From Trujillonella endophytica (GTDB lineage Bacteria; Actinomycetota; Actinomycetes; Mycobacteriales; Geodermatophilaceae), in the NCBI RefSeq assembly GCF_019799905.1, contig NZ_JABGCI010000005.1, positions 62,001 through 126,000 on the forward strand: DNA of 64,000 bases, read 5' to 3'. The notes beneath the pieces are model-generated. The model saw only the letters and a program-made list of their open reading frames with translations. It was not told where the DNA came from and did no database searches. Both the position numbers and the translations under genes were made by a program. Position 1 is the stretch's first letter. Every line of letters starts with the position of its first letter. Positions 1-7,884 of this stretch are shown here, in pieces.

Positions 1-2
1 GC

Positions 3-1073
3 GAACTGCGCCGACGTCCCCGGGCGCTGGACGTGATCGTGCTGGGCGGCGGGCAGTGCCTGGTCCGCGGCGCGCTCACCGTGCTGGCGGTGGTGATCGC
101 CGTCGAGGTCACCGACCTGGGGCGGCCGGGGGTCGGGCTCCTCTGGGCGGCGTTCGGGATCGGCGGGTTCGTCGCGGCGATGGCGTCGATCGGCGCCGCG
201 GGGAGCGCCAGGCTCGGCACGCTGTTCGGCGCCGGGATCGCGATGTGGGGTGTGCCGATCGTCCTCATCGGCCTGCTGACGGGCAGCGCCGTCGCGGTCG
301 GCGCGTTCGTGGTCGTGGGCGCCGCCAACGCACTCGTCGACGTCACCGGGTTCACGCTGCTGCAGCGACTGGTCCCCGATCAGACGCTGGCGCGCGTCCT
401 CGCCCTGACCGAGGCGGTCTTCTCGCTGGCTCTGGCGCTCGGCTCCCTGGCGATCCCGTTCATCCTGTCCGCGCTGGGCGACACCGGCGCCCTCGTCGCC
501 GCCGGCTGCCTCCTGCCGGTGGCGGTCGTCGTGCGCTGGGCAGCGCTCCGGGCGATCGATGCCGACATCGGCGTGCGGCGGGACCGGATCGTGCTGCTGC
601 GGCGGGTCGGCATGTTCCGCCTCCTGCCCGTCCCGGTCATCGAGGGCCTGGCGCAGCGCCTGGGCAGGGCATCCGTCCCGGCGCAGACCGACGTCTTCCG
701 GAAGGGCGACCCGGGTGACGGGTTCTACGTCGTCGAGTCCGGCCGCGTGGCCGTGATCGACGACGGGCGCGAGATCCGCCGGCTGGGACCCGGCGACGCC
801 TTCGGCGAGATCGCGCTGCTCCGCTCCGTGCCACGGACGGCGACCGTGCGTGCCCTCGAGGACACCGAACTCGCCACCCTCAGCGGAGATCACTTCGTCT
901 CGGCGATCACCGGCTTCTCCGCCACCTCCTCGACCGCCGAGCAGCTCGTCGGTGGCTATCTCGCCGAGGACCGGCAGCGGCAGGCGGCCCCGGAGGCCCC
1001 GACCCCGACCGCGGGCACGCTCCCCCCCGAGGAGCGGCCGGGGCCGGACGCGGGGAGCCCGGGCCGCCCATAG
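3..1073 (+). CDS. MFS transporter C-terminal part fused to a cyclic-nucleotide-binding domain (5' truncated)
   Basis: The reading frame is open to the left edge, so the start lies outside the window; 356 residues are visible. The first ~190 are hydrophobic, with repeated Gly/Ala/Val-rich membrane segments like the second half of an MFS exporter. A cytoplasmic cyclic-nucleotide-binding domain follows, with a clear phosphate-binding cassette (FGEIALLRSVPRTATV, visible residues ~267-282) that keeps the Glu and Arg expected to contact cNMP. The tail is Pro/Glu/Gly-rich. MFS-cNMP fusions are known in actinobacteria (two-domain mycobacterial proteins). Transport gated by a cyclic nucleotide is inferred; the substrate cannot be told. 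Confidence 0.85.
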   Translation, partial: ELRRRPRALDVIVLGGGQCLVRGALTVLAVVIAVEVTDLGRPGVGLLWAAFGIGGFVAAMASIGAAGSARLGTLFGAGIAMWGVPIVLIGLLTGSAVAVGAFVVVGAANALVDVTGFTLLQRLVPDQTLARVLALTEAVFSLALALGSLAIPFILSALGDTGALVAAGCLLPVAVVVRWAALRAIDADIGVRRDRIVLLRRVGMFRLLPVPVIEGLAQRLGRASVPAQTDVFRKGDPGDGFYVVESGRVAVIDDGREIRRLGPGDAFGEIALLRSVPRTATVRALEDTELATLSGDHFVSAITGFSATSSTAEQLVGGYLAEDRQRQAAPEAPTPTAGTLPPEERPGPDAGSPGRP

Positions 1074-1111
1074 GACCTCCGGCCGGCACTGCGGAGATCG
1101 GCTCCGGCGCC

Positions 1112-1117
1112 TAGCGT
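1112..1117 (+). promoter_or_regulatory. -10 element of a leaderless transcript
   Basis: TAGCGT lies exactly six bases before the GTG of the zinc-ribbon gene and no ribosome binding site separates them. This geometry places the transcription start on or next to the start codon and recurs at several genes in the window. Confidence 0.5.
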
Positions 1118-1123
1118 GGCGGC

Positions 1124-1327
1124 GTGTTCTTCCTCTTCGGCTTCGGCACCAAGGAACAGGACCTGGGGCCCGGGGAGGTCCGCACCTGCCCCAACTGCGG
1201 GAACACCACGACGTGGCACCGCGTGCGAATCGTCAAGCAGTTCACCGTCTTCTTCATCCCCCTGGCCCGGTGGGGACGGCGGCAGCTCGAGGTCTGCGGC
1301 ATCTGCGGCACGGCCGTCGAGGTCTGA
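1124..1327 (+). CDS. Small zinc-ribbon protein
   Basis: This is a 67-residue protein starting at GTG. It has two CxxC knuckles (CPNCG near residue 24 and CGICG near residue 60) that would hold one zinc, and a short hydrophobic stretch between them (FTVFFIPLA). It resembles the small actinobacterial zinc-ribbon family often annotated only as zinc-ribbon domain-containing protein. The start is supported by the leaderless -10 six bases upstream. No partner or function is evident from the neighbours. Confidence 0.7.
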   Translation: MFFLFGFGTKEQDLGPGEVRTCPNCGNTTTWHRVRIVKQFTVFFIPLARWGRRQLEVCGICGTAVEV

Positions 1328-1510
1328 TCGGGTGCCGCCCGGCGCCCCCACGGGTTCGCCAGCGTTCGTCGCTCGCCGGGGAGTCAGCGGCTGGTGAGGT
1401 CCCCGGCGACCCGGAGGACCTGTCCGGAGGAGATCCGGTCGGGATCGGTCCGGGCGCAGGGACGGGCCCAGCGGTGGCAAGGCGACGTCACGGAGCCGGC
1501 ACGGGCCGCC

Positions 1511-1542
1511 GTGACGCCACCGTGACGGTCGCCGCCGAGAGT
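1511..1542 (+). promoter_or_regulatory. SARP-type tandem box and -10 before the metalloprotease gene
   Basis: Heptamers GTGACGC (1511-1517) and GTGACGG (1522-1528) form a direct repeat with an 11-bp period. Eight bases later comes GAGAGT (1537-1542), a possible weak -10. SARP regulators are known to bind heptamer direct repeats of 11-bp period with the last repeat about 8 bp from the -10. The same box precedes three other genes here. Confidence 0.5.
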
Positions 1543-1601
1543 CGACGACGGCCGGTCGCACGACGGCCGGCACACCCGGCACAGCGCGGAGAGGAGCCCC
1601 C

Positions 1602-2393
1602 GTGCCACAGGACGACCCCTTCCGACCGCGGGACCCGGAGAAGGCTGCGCGTGAGGCCGAGCCGCGAGTCCACGTCTACGGCCCCGGAGCTGTCTGCGAC
1701 ACCGAGTCCCGTGGCCAGCGGACCCCCGGCGGGCGGTCTCTCCTCGAGATCGTCGTCGACGCCTCGCAGGGATTCGTACCGCTGTGGGCGGAGCACACGA
1801 CGCTGCGATGGCGTTTCCAGCAGCGGTCCCTCAACTTCTTCGAGGCACCCGACGCCGCCGAGGCAGCCATCGTCGACCTGCTCGGGGAGAGCATCCTGCA
1901 GTGGGGGCCGGCTGCACCGGTCCACTTCTCGCGAGACGACGACGCATGGGACTTCGAGATCGCGGTCCGCGAGGTCGACCGGTGCTCCGTGAACGGGTGC
2001 GTCCTCGCGAGCGCCTTCTTCCCCGACGCCGGCCGGCACGAGTTGACGATCTATCCCCAGCTGTTCACCCAGAGCCGGGAGGAACGGGTGGAGACATTCG
2101 TCCACGAACTCGGCCACGTGTTCGGACTCCGGCACTTCTTCGCCCTGGTGCGGGAGACGGCGTGGCCCGCCGAGGTGTTCGGGACGCACGAACCCTTCAC
2201 GATCATGAACTACGGGAGTCAGAGCGTCCTGACCGACGCGGACCGGGCCGACCTCACCCGGCTGTACCAGGAGGTCCGGAGCGGCCGCCTCACGGAGATC
2301 AACGGCACGCCCGTACGGCTCGTCCGGCCGTTCACCGCCACGGGCACCGTTCCCGACGCCCTCGTCGCGATGGGTGGTCTCCGCCTCCGCTGA
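1602..2393 (+). CDS. Metzincin-like zinc metalloprotease
   Basis: This is a 263-residue protein with the full zinc signature HELGHVFGLRH (His168, Glu169, His172, His178) followed by a Met-turn (IMNYG, Met202), the hallmark of matrixin/metzincin peptidases. It has no signal peptide or transmembrane segment, so export, if any, uses another route. GTG is chosen because GAGAGGA lies about 6-10 bases upstream. The N-terminal ~60 residues are charged and the C-terminus is short. It lies in tandem before a subtilase gene, and both carry the same tandem GTGACG box upstream, suggesting co-regulation by the SARP proteins encoded at 5.9-7.5 kb. The substrate is unknown. Confidence 0.85.
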   Translation: MPQDDPFRPRDPEKAAREAEPRVHVYGPGAVCDTESRGQRTPGGRSLLEIVVDASQGFVPLWAEHTTLRWRFQQRSLNFFEAPDAAEAAIVDLLGESILQWGPAAPVHFSRDDDAWDFEIAVREVDRCSVNGCVLASAFFPDAGRHELTIYPQLFTQSREERVETFVHELGHVFGLRHFFALVRETAWPAEVFGTHEPFTIMNYGSQSVLTDADRADLTRLYQEVRSGRLTEINGTPVRLVRPFTATGTVPDALVAMGGLRLR

Positions 2394-2400
2394 GAGGACT

Positions 2401-2433
2401 GTGACGGCCTGGTGACGCGGTCCCGAGCACGGT
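2401..2433 (+). promoter_or_regulatory. SARP-type tandem box and -10 before the subtilase gene
   Basis: GTGACGG (2401-2407) and GTGACGC (2412-2418) repeat with an 11-bp period; nine bases later is CACGGT (2428-2433), a possible -10. A strong AGGAGG ribosome binding site (2461-2466) and ATG 2475 follow. It is the same box as at 1511. Confidence 0.5.
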
Positions 2434-2474
2434 GGACCGGACAGACACCCGATCCGTCCGAGGAGGACGTCGCG

Positions 2475-4529
2475 ATGGACGACCGCGAGATGCCGGCAGG
2501 GACGATGAACACCGATCAGGACCAGGCCGAGATGCCCGCCGCCGCGATGAACGGGCAGGCTGCCACGGCGCAGGCCGCGGACTCAGCGGCACCGATGGTC
2601 GAGCAGATGCCCGGCAGTGGGACGTCGGCCTCGGGGGCCAGACGCGTGCTGGTCGAGCTGCGACTGCCGTCGGACAGCTCGGAGGAGGGCGACCCGGCTG
2701 CTCTCGCGTCCGCCGTGGGGACGTTCGACCTGCCCGGTGTGCAGATGGACTCGGGCTTCGCGCCGGTCCGGATGGCGCCCGGCGGCGGCGGGAGCCCCGA
2801 GTCCGACGGGATCGCGGCACTGGGCGCCGCGGCCACGGCGACCGTGGTCGTCCGTGCGACGGTCGACGACGAGCGGTTGGCCGACCTGGAGCAGCACCCT
2901 GCCTTCCTGCGTACGTGGGACGACGGCCCGATCGCCCCCTTCACGGTGACCGTCGACCGGCCCGGGACCGAGGCGCCGGAGAAGGGCACCGCCGGGCCGG
3001 CCCCCTTCCTGCACGTGACCGAGAGCATGGCGGCCTGCCCGATCGGCACCTGTGACTGCGGGCCGGGAACGGCGAAGGGGACCATCGCGGACGTCGCCCG
3101 CTACCTGGGCGTGGACGGCATCTGGAGCCGGGGCATCGACGGCGACCAGATCGTCGTCGGGGTCGTCGACGGCGGCATCCGCGCGACCGGCCGCACGATC
3201 AAGCAGGGCGAGTCCGGGCCCGAGCTCGACCGGGTGATCGGCGGCTGGCCGGTGGCCAGCTGGGGCACCACGGCCGCCGGCTGGGGCGACCACGGGATGA
3301 TGTGCGGCACCGACGTCCGCGGGATGGCGCCGAAGACCCTGCTCTACGACCTGCGCATCTCCGACGGCGACGCGCTCTCCGACGCCCTGTCGGCCTTCCA
3401 GTGGGCCATCGACCGGCACCGTGCCGACGGGACGCCGCACGTGCTCACCAACAGCTGGGGCATGTTCCAGGAGTCGTGGGCGCCGGACTACACCAGGAAC
3501 CCCGACCACCCGTTCACGCGGAAGGTGCTCGAGGCGATCGACGAGGGGATCATCGTCCTGTTCGCCGCGGGGAACTGCGGGGCCACCTGCCCGGACGGGC
3601 GCTGCGGACCCGACAGCGGGCCCGGACGGAGCATCTGGGGCGCCAACGGGCACCAGCGCGTGATCACCGTCGGTGCGGTCAACCGCAACGAGCAGTTCGT
3701 GGGCTACAGCAGCCAGGGCCCGGCCGCGCTGCACGCCGACAAGCCCGACTTCTGCTCCGTCACCCACTTCACGGGCTACTTCGACAGCGACAGCGGCACG
3801 TCGGCGGCCACGCCCATCGCGGCGGGTGTCGTGGCGCTGATGAAGCAGGCGGTGCCAGGGCTCACGCAGGGCCAGGCACAGGCTGCCATGAAGTCCACGG
3901 CCAAGGACATCGGGCCGGCGGGCTTCGACCGGCACTCCGGTGCCGGGATCCTGCGCGCCAAGGCCGCCTTCGACGCGGTCTCGCGCCCGGCCCAGTGGTC
4001 GGGCTGGGAGAGCCTCGGCGGCTTCTGCACCGACGGCGTCGGCGTCTCCTCGTGGGCGCCCAACCGACTGGACTGCTTCGTCGTCGGCAACGACCGGCAG
4101 CTCTACCACAAGTGGTGGGACGGCGGCGCCTGGCGCGGCTGGGAGGCACTCGGCGGCAACCTCTACAGCAACCCAGCCGCCGTCTCCTGGGGACCCAACC
4201 GCATCGACGTCTTCGCCCTCGGCGGCGACCACGCCATGTGGCATCGGTGGTGGGACGGCAGCGCCTGGCGCGGCTGGGAGAGCCTCGGCGGCTTCTGCAC
4301 CGACGGCGTCGGCGTCTCCTCGTGGGCGCCCAACCGACTGGACTGCTTCGTCGTCGGCAACGACCGGCAGCTCTACCACAAGTGGTGGGACGGCGGCGCC
4401 TGGCGCGGCTGGGCGCCGCTCGGCGGCGGGCTGTACAGCAACCCCGCGGCCGTCTCGTGGGGGCCCAACCGCATCGACGTCTTCGCCCTCGGCGGCGACC
4501 ACGCCATGTGGCACAAGTGGCGGGCCTGA
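2475..4529 (+). CDS. Subtilisin-like serine protease with N-terminal propeptide-like region and C-terminal beta-propeller
   Basis: This is a 684-residue protein; ATG 2475 is chosen for the AGGAGG at 2461. An acidic Met-rich leader precedes a region (~residues 55-155) resembling an I9-type propeptide. The S8 catalytic domain follows with Asp232 (VVDGG), His273 (GDHGMM), oxyanion Asn367 (AAGNCG) and Ser443 (SGTSAATP), and several Cys residues. From ~residue 505 comes a lectin-like propeller with repeated WWDG.AWRGW..LGG units, in which one 142-bp stretch is duplicated exactly. No signal peptide is seen. The propeller suggests binding to glycans or surfaces; this is inference. A relative of its propeptide is encoded separately just downstream. 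Confidence 0.9.
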   Translation: MDDREMPAGTMNTDQDQAEMPAAAMNGQAATAQAADSAAPMVEQMPGSGTSASGARRVLVELRLPSDSSEEGDPAALASAVGTFDLPGVQMDSGFAPVRMAPGGGGSPESDGIAALGAAATATVVVRATVDDERLADLEQHPAFLRTWDDGPIAPFTVTVDRPGTEAPEKGTAGPAPFLHVTESMAACPIGTCDCGPGTAKGTIADVARYLGVDGIWSRGIDGDQIVVGVVDGGIRATGRTIKQGESGPELDRVIGGWPVASWGTTAAGWGDHGMMCGTDVRGMAPKTLLYDLRISDGDALSDALSAFQWAIDRHRADGTPHVLTNSWGMFQESWAPDYTRNPDHPFTRKVLEAIDEGIIVLFAAGNCGATCPDGRCGPDSGPGRSIWGANGHQRVITVGAVNRNEQFVGYSSQGPAALHADKPDFCSVTHFTGYFDSDSGTSAATPIAAGVVALMKQAVPGLTQGQAQAAMKSTAKDIGPAGFDRHSGAGILRAKAAFDAVSRPAQWSGWESLGGFCTDGVGVSSWAPNRLDCFVVGNDRQLYHKWWDGGAWRGWEALGGNLYSNPAAVSWGPNRIDVFALGGDHAMWHRWWDGSAWRGWESLGGFCTDGVGVSSWAPNRLDCFVVGNDRQLYHKWWDGGAWRGWAPLGGGLYSNPAAVSWGPNRIDVFALGGDHAMWHKWRA
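4002..4143 (+). repeat. Exact direct repeat, copy 1 (propeller-coding)
   Basis: This 142-bp stretch is identical to 4272-4413. The copies are offset by 270 bp (90 codons), which equals one two-blade propeller unit of the subtilase. Silent identity implies recent duplication or gene conversion. Confidence 0.95.
4272..4413 (+). repeat. Exact direct repeat, copy 2 (propeller-coding)
   Basis: This is the second copy of the 142-bp repeat at 4002-4143. The sequences downstream of each copy also resemble one another but have diverged. Confidence 0.95.
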
Positions 4530-4537
4530 GTCCTGCT

Positions 4538-4571
4538 GGGCGGCCCGGCCGGCGTGCCGGCCGGGCCGCCC
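4538..4571 (+). terminator. Strong hairpin after the subtilase gene
   Basis: A perfect 16-bp inverted repeat (GGGCGGCCCGGCCGGC and its complement) is separated by only two bases, starting 8 bases after the stop codon. There is no U-tract, as is usual for high-GC actinobacteria. Confidence 0.7.
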
Positions 4572-4654
4572 GCGCCTCGTGCGCGGACGCCGGCCGGGCG
4601 CTCCTGCCGCGTCCCTAGGATGCACTGAGTCGCCGCCGCATCCCGGGAGGCACC

Positions 4655-4957
4655 GTGTGCGCGTCAGGTCCGAGGCGGACGGTCATGGTCGAGCTCGACG
4701 CACCGCCGGTCACCGCACCGCTGGCCGCCCTGGACCTCGGTGCGTCGCTGCCGGGGTTCACCCGTGACCCCGACTTCCAGCCGGTGCCCATGGCGGCCGG
4801 TGCCGGGGACCGCGGCACCGTGATCATCCGCGGGACGGTGGACACGGAGGCCTCGATGGAGGCCCTGCGGCAGCGGCCGGAGGTGCGGCAGGTCTGGCCG
4901 GACGCGGGCGTCGAGCCCTTCGGCGGCTCCCCCGGCCCCGCCGGTCCGCCCGCCTGA
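4655..4957 (+). CDS. Stand-alone relative of the subtilase propeptide region (possible I9-type inhibitor)
   Basis: This is a 100-residue protein starting at GTG after GGGAGG. It lines up with the N-terminal part of the neighbouring subtilase: shared R.V.VEL start, a Phe/Val-Pro-Met segment (FQPVPMA against FAPVRMA), TV.IRGTVD against TVVVRATVD, and a final W.D....PF. No catalytic domain or signal peptide follows. Free-standing I9 propeptides are known to act as intramolecular-chaperone-like inhibitors of subtilisins. It may hold the neighbouring protease inactive inside the cell. This is inference from similarity and position. It could instead be the remnant of a second protease gene. Confidence 0.65.
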   Translation: MCASGPRRTVMVELDAPPVTAPLAALDLGASLPGFTRDPDFQPVPMAAGAGDRGTVIIRGTVDTEASMEALRQRPEVRQVWPDAGVEPFGGSPGPAGPPA

Positions 4958-4976
4958 GCGGCGCACCGCTCAGGCG
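4951..4976. terminator. Hairpin between convergent genes
   Basis: CGCCTGAGCGG (4951-4961) and CCGCTCAGGCG (4966-4976) form an 11-bp stem with a CGCA loop. It contains the stop codons of both converging genes and could terminate in both directions. Confidence 0.7.
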
Positions 4977-5857
4977 GACGATGCCACCGGGTCCACCAGG
5001 GTCCGCGCCAGGGCGGGGCGGTCGATGAACGGGTTGCGGTTCCCCTGGCGCTCGGAGATCGCGGCGTTGCGGTGTCGCTCCCACTCGGTGACGGGCTCCT
5101 CCTCGTGCCAGCTGAGCAGCATCTGCCGCCGCTCCAGCGGCATCTCTCCCACGTCGACCAGTCCGGGGTAGCGCACCAGGAAGTAGAAGACGGCGCGCGC
5201 GGCCGGCCCCTTGCCGTGCACCGGCTCGAACCCGTTGCCCTCGCTCTTGCCGCACACGCCCCGCACCACCTGCAGGACCGTGCCCGGCGATCCCGGCACG
5301 GGGAAGTCGGGGAACTCCGCGTACGGCGTGTTGCTGCGGAAGCTGTTGCAGCGGGACTCGCACGCGAACAGGTGGTGCAGGTCCCCGCGCATCGGCTCCT
5401 GCCTGGCGAACCAGCTCTGCGGCACCACGTGCTCGCAGTTGAACGGCAGCGCAGCCTCCACCTCGGCCGCGACCTCGTCGGCTCCCGCTCCGCCGGCCGC
5501 CAGCCGGGCGGAGAACCGGTCCGCGCGGGCCTCGGCGATGGCCAGGTCGGCGTGGATCAGCTGCCCGGGATCCCATTCCTGGCCGGTGTACAGGCTCCGG
5601 AGCGCACCGTTCGGCTGCAGGTCCACCCACGGGTAGAGCTCCGTCGCAGGCCGGTACCTCGGCGTCCGCACGTGGGAACGCCGGACGAGATCGGTGACCT
5701 GGTCGGGAGCGACCTCGTCGTAGTACAGGTCCGCGGCCGCGGCGTCCGCGGCGGCGTCGTAGTAGACCCGGTCCCGGGCCCGGGCCGACTCGGCCAGCGC
5801 GACCTCCACGTCGACCGTCGCCAGCCCGGCGAGCTCCTGGACGAAGTCGGTGTCCAC
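4970..5857 (-). CDS. Endonuclease I family nuclease (NucM/EndA-like)
   Basis: This is a 295-residue protein starting at GTG. The core NCEHVVPQSWF, followed by GDLHHLFACESRCNSFRSN, matches the Endonuclease I (PF04231) fold, a beta-beta-alpha-metal nuclease in which the first His is the general base. The ~140-residue N-terminal part is Asp/Glu/Ala-rich. Family members are usually secreted, but no signal peptide is visible here. Upstream is TTGACGC-N4-GTGACGA, eight bases before TACGTG, the same box as at the protease genes, so it is probably in the same SARP regulon. That box overlaps the 3' end of the first SARP gene. Confidence 0.85.
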   Translation of the reverse strand: MDTDFVQELAGLATVDVEVALAESARARDRVYYDAAADAAAADLYYDEVAPDQVTDLVRRSHVRTPRYRPATELYPWVDLQPNGALRSLYTGQEWDPGQLIHADLAIAEARADRFSARLAAGGAGADEVAAEVEAALPFNCEHVVPQSWFARQEPMRGDLHHLFACESRCNSFRSNTPYAEFPDFPVPGSPGTVLQVVRGVCGKSEGNGFEPVHGKGPAARAVFYFLVRYPGLVDVGEMPLERRQMLLSWHEEEPVTEWERHRNAAISERQGNRNPFIDRPALARTLVDPVASSA

Positions 5858-5864
5858 CCCCGAA

Positions 5865-5896
5865 CACGTACTCCGGCCTCGTCACCGTGGCGTCAA
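5865..5896 (-). promoter_or_regulatory. SARP-type tandem box and -10 before the endonuclease gene
   Basis: On the minus strand, TTGACGC (5896-5890) and GTGACGA (5885-5879) repeat with an 11-bp period. Exactly eight bases follow, then TACGTG (5870-5865) as the -10, seven bases from the GTG start. Confidence 0.55.
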
Positions 5897-6664
5897 CCGC
5901 CGGACGGTCACGGATCCCCGCCCGTCAGGGTCCGCTCGCCGGGAGGTCCCGCGGGACACCAGCACCGCCATCGTCGGGGACGGCGGGACGCCGAGCTCCC
6001 GGTCGAGCGTGTCGCGGAACGACCCGTAGGCGCGGAGCGCCTCGACGAGGTTGCCCTCCGCCAGGTGCACGCGCACGACCGCCAGGTGGGCGCCCTCCCG
6101 GAGTGGCTCCTCGCGGACGGCGGCGTAGGCGGCCTGCACCGCCTCGCCGTACCGTCCGACGCCGGCCAGCCTGTCCGAGAGGACCTCCAGCGTCCGGATG
6201 CGCAGCTGGCGCAACCGCTCCCGCTCGAGCAGGACCCAGTCCTCGTACCACCCCGGCAGGAGCTCGCCGGCGAGCGCCGCGGTGGGGACGACGACGTCGT
6301 CCACCGGGGACCCCGCGTCCAGCACGGACGCGGTCCACTCCACCAGCTCCCGGACGTCGACGCGCACACCGTCGGCGAGCGCGATCACGTCCCCGCACAC
6401 CTCCACCAGGCCGGGGAAGGCCTTCTGGACCCGCCACAGGGCCGAGCGGAGGTTGGCGGACGCGCGGTTCTCGGCGGCGTCGGGCCACAGCTGCCCGGCG
6501 ATCGACCGGCGCGGGCGTCGCGGGCACAGGCCCAGGTGGGCGACCAGCCGCTGGACGTTGTGCGGCACGCCCCGGACGTCCGACGTCCCCTCGCTGTCGC
6601 CGAGGTGCAGCCGGAAGCCGTCCAGCAGGGACACGCGCGCGACCCGGGCGTCCACGAGGGGCAC
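5882..6664 (-). CDS. SARP-type transcriptional regulator (winged helix + BTAD), copy 1
   Basis: This is a 260-residue protein. GTG 6664 is preceded by AGGAGA. An OmpR-type winged-helix region (~residues 10-95, with the SIAGQLWPD helix and NLRSALWRVQK recognition region) is followed by a bacterial transcriptional activation domain (~105-240, GWYEDWVLLERERLRQLR and RAYGSFRDTLDRELGVPP). Size and order match SARP activators such as ActII-ORF4. It is about 60% similar by eye to the gene immediately upstream on the same strand, so the two are tandem duplicates. The four 11-bp-period boxes near lytic-enzyme genes are plausible targets. An 18-bp palindrome lies ~50 bp upstream of its start. Confidence 0.85.
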   Translation of the reverse strand: MPLVDARVARVSLLDGFRLHLGDSEGTSDVRGVPHNVQRLVAHLGLCPRRPRRSIAGQLWPDAAENRASANLRSALWRVQKAFPGLVEVCGDVIALADGVRVDVRELVEWTASVLDAGSPVDDVVVPTAALAGELLPGWYEDWVLLERERLRQLRIRTLEVLSDRLAGVGRYGEAVQAAYAAVREEPLREGAHLAVVRVHLAEGNLVEALRAYGSFRDTLDRELGVPPSPTMAVLVSRGTSRRADPDGRGSVTVRRLTPR

Positions 6665-6714
6665 CTCTCCTGTCTCCCCTACCGGCTGCCCGTTGGCCGG
6701 CAGGAGAACGGTGA

Positions 6715-6732
6715 CGGGACGCAATCGTCCCG
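6715..6732. promoter_or_regulatory. Palindrome between the two SARP genes
   Basis: CGGGACG-CAAT-CGTCCCG is a perfect 7-bp inverted repeat, ~50 bp upstream of the downstream SARP gene. It may be an operator or a small attenuator hairpin. Confidence 0.35.
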
Positions 6733-6750
6733 ATACGCCGGGAGCGGTGT

Positions 6751-7518
6751 CTACGGACGTTGGACCCTGCCGGTCCACGTTCGGCCGGCTGGGCCGTCGG
6801 GCCCACGGCGCGCGGTGGCGATCAGCCGGGTCATCTGTGCCGTCGGTGGGATGCCGAGCTCGTCGGCGAGCATGGTGCGGAAGGACTCGTACGCGCGGAG
6901 CGCCTCGATCAGGTTGCCCTCGGCGACGTGCACGCGGACCACGGCTCGATGGGCGCTCTCCCGGAGCGGCTCCGCGCGGACCGCCGAGTGCGCCGCGTGC
7001 GCCGCCTCGCCGAAGCGGCCGGCGGCGACGAGCTTGTCGGTCAGGGCCTCGAGGGCGTGCATGCGCAGCTGCCGGAGCCGTTCTCGTTCGAGCAGGACCC
7101 AGTCGTCCTGCCACCCCGGGAGGAGTTCTCCGCCCAGCGCGTCGTCGGGCGCCGCGAGGTCGCGACCGTGGACGCACGGGTCGAGGACGTGGAGCGCCCA
7201 CGTGTCGAGCTCGCGGGCATCGACACGGACGTGGTCGGCCAGGACCAGCGAGCCGGCCGACACGTCGATCATCCCGGGCGCGACCTTCTGCAGCCGCCAC
7301 ACCGCCGATCGGAGGCTGCCGTGCGCGCGGTCCTCGGGGACGTCGGGCCAGAGCTGGCCGGCGATGGCGCTGCGGTCGGGACACCGCGACAGGCTCAGCC
7401 GGGCGACGAGTCGCTGCACCACCCGAGGGAGGTCACGGACTTCGCCCTGCCCGCCGTCACCGCGGCAGACGACGAAGCCGTCGAGCAGAGCCACCCTGGT
7501 CGTCGGTGTGAGCGCCAC
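6751..7518 (-). CDS. SARP-type transcriptional regulator (winged helix + BTAD), copy 2
   Basis: This 255-residue protein starts at GTG with a GAGGGGG-like ribosome binding site. It has the same layout as its downstream neighbour: winged helix (SAIAGQLWPDVPEDRAHGSL, then AVWRLQK) and BTAD (GWQDDWVLLERERLRQLR; RAYESFRTMLADELGIPP). No NB-ARC or TPR extension is present, so it is a small SARP, not an AfsR type. It has its own sigma-A-like promoter (TTGACA-N17-CACGAT). The gap to copy 1 is 86 bp, so the two may be co-transcribed. Confidence 0.85.
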   Translation of the reverse strand: MALTPTTRVALLDGFVVCRGDGGQGEVRDLPRVVQRLVARLSLSRCPDRSAIAGQLWPDVPEDRAHGSLRSAVWRLQKVAPGMIDVSAGSLVLADHVRVDARELDTWALHVLDPCVHGRDLAAPDDALGGELLPGWQDDWVLLERERLRQLRMHALEALTDKLVAAGRFGEAAHAAHSAVRAEPLRESAHRAVVRVHVAEGNLIEALRAYESFRTMLADELGIPPTAQMTRLIATARRGPDGPAGRTWTGRVQRP

Positions 7519-7583
7519 GGGGCATCCCCCTCGGACACCGTCGGTGCGGTCGGCGGGAGCTGTACCGCTGCCACCGTCCCCTG

Positions 7584-7612
7584 ATCGTGGGCAGCCGGCG
7601 CGTGGCTGTCAA
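7584..7612 (-). promoter_or_regulatory. Sigma-A-type promoter of the SARP pair
   Basis: On the minus strand, a consensus TTGACA (7612-7607), a 17-bp spacer and CACGAT (7589-7584) lie ~65 bp upstream of the GTG at 7518. It is the best -35 hexamer seen in the window. Confidence 0.55.
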
Positions 7613-7642
7613 TCGAGTCCGGCGTGCCCGGCGAGGACGCCG

Positions 7643-7855
7643 TCAGCCCTGCGCGTCGGCGGAACGGAGGAACTCCTCGAGCCATCCGCGCACCGCCTCG
7701 AGCACGTCACCGGTGGACGCCGTGACCGCGATCGTCTGGTCCTCCGCCGGCGAGTCCGGACCGACGGCGGTCAGGCGGGCGCGGAAATGGTCCGCTCCGT
7801 CCTCGAGCCAGACCCGGATGAGCAGCGCCGCACTGCGGTCGACGGCCACGGCCAC
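7643..7855 (-). CDS. Small hypothetical protein
   Basis: This 70-residue acidic protein starts at GTG. I do not recognise its family. It reads like a compact alpha/beta domain: two strands (AALLIRVWL, HFRARLTAV) then a helix (DVLEAVRGWLEEFLRS). It has no membrane segment or Cys. Upstream within 30 bases is a perfect 13-bp palindrome, suggesting its own operator. It stands upstream of the SARP genes on the same strand, but the SARP promoter lies between them. Confidence 0.5.
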   Translation of the reverse strand: MAVAVDRSAALLIRVWLEDGADHFRARLTAVGPDSPAEDQTIAVTASTGDVLEAVRGWLEEFLRSADAQG

Positions 7856-7871
7856 CCCTCACGCCGATCGG

Positions 7872-7884
7872 TCACACAGTGTGA
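7872..7884. promoter_or_regulatory. Perfect palindrome TCACAC-A-GTGTGA
   Basis: This 6+1+6 inverted repeat lies 17 bases upstream of the 70-aa gene start. It is likely a repressor operator. A second inverted repeat, GGGTGAG-AGGA-CTCACCC, lies at 7942-7959, and a CCGTGAC direct repeat with 22-bp period at 7910 and 7932. Confidence 0.4.

Noticed and set aside
2583..4625. A 680-codon minus-strand frame over the subtilase
   Set aside because: It is an antisense shadow; it repeats because the propeller DNA repeats and contains no domain motif.
5882..7384. One 500-residue gene covering both SARP regions
   Set aside because: The upstream part of this frame is out of frame with the real second SARP protein, which has its own start, ribosome binding site and complete domains. 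Two genes are the right reading.
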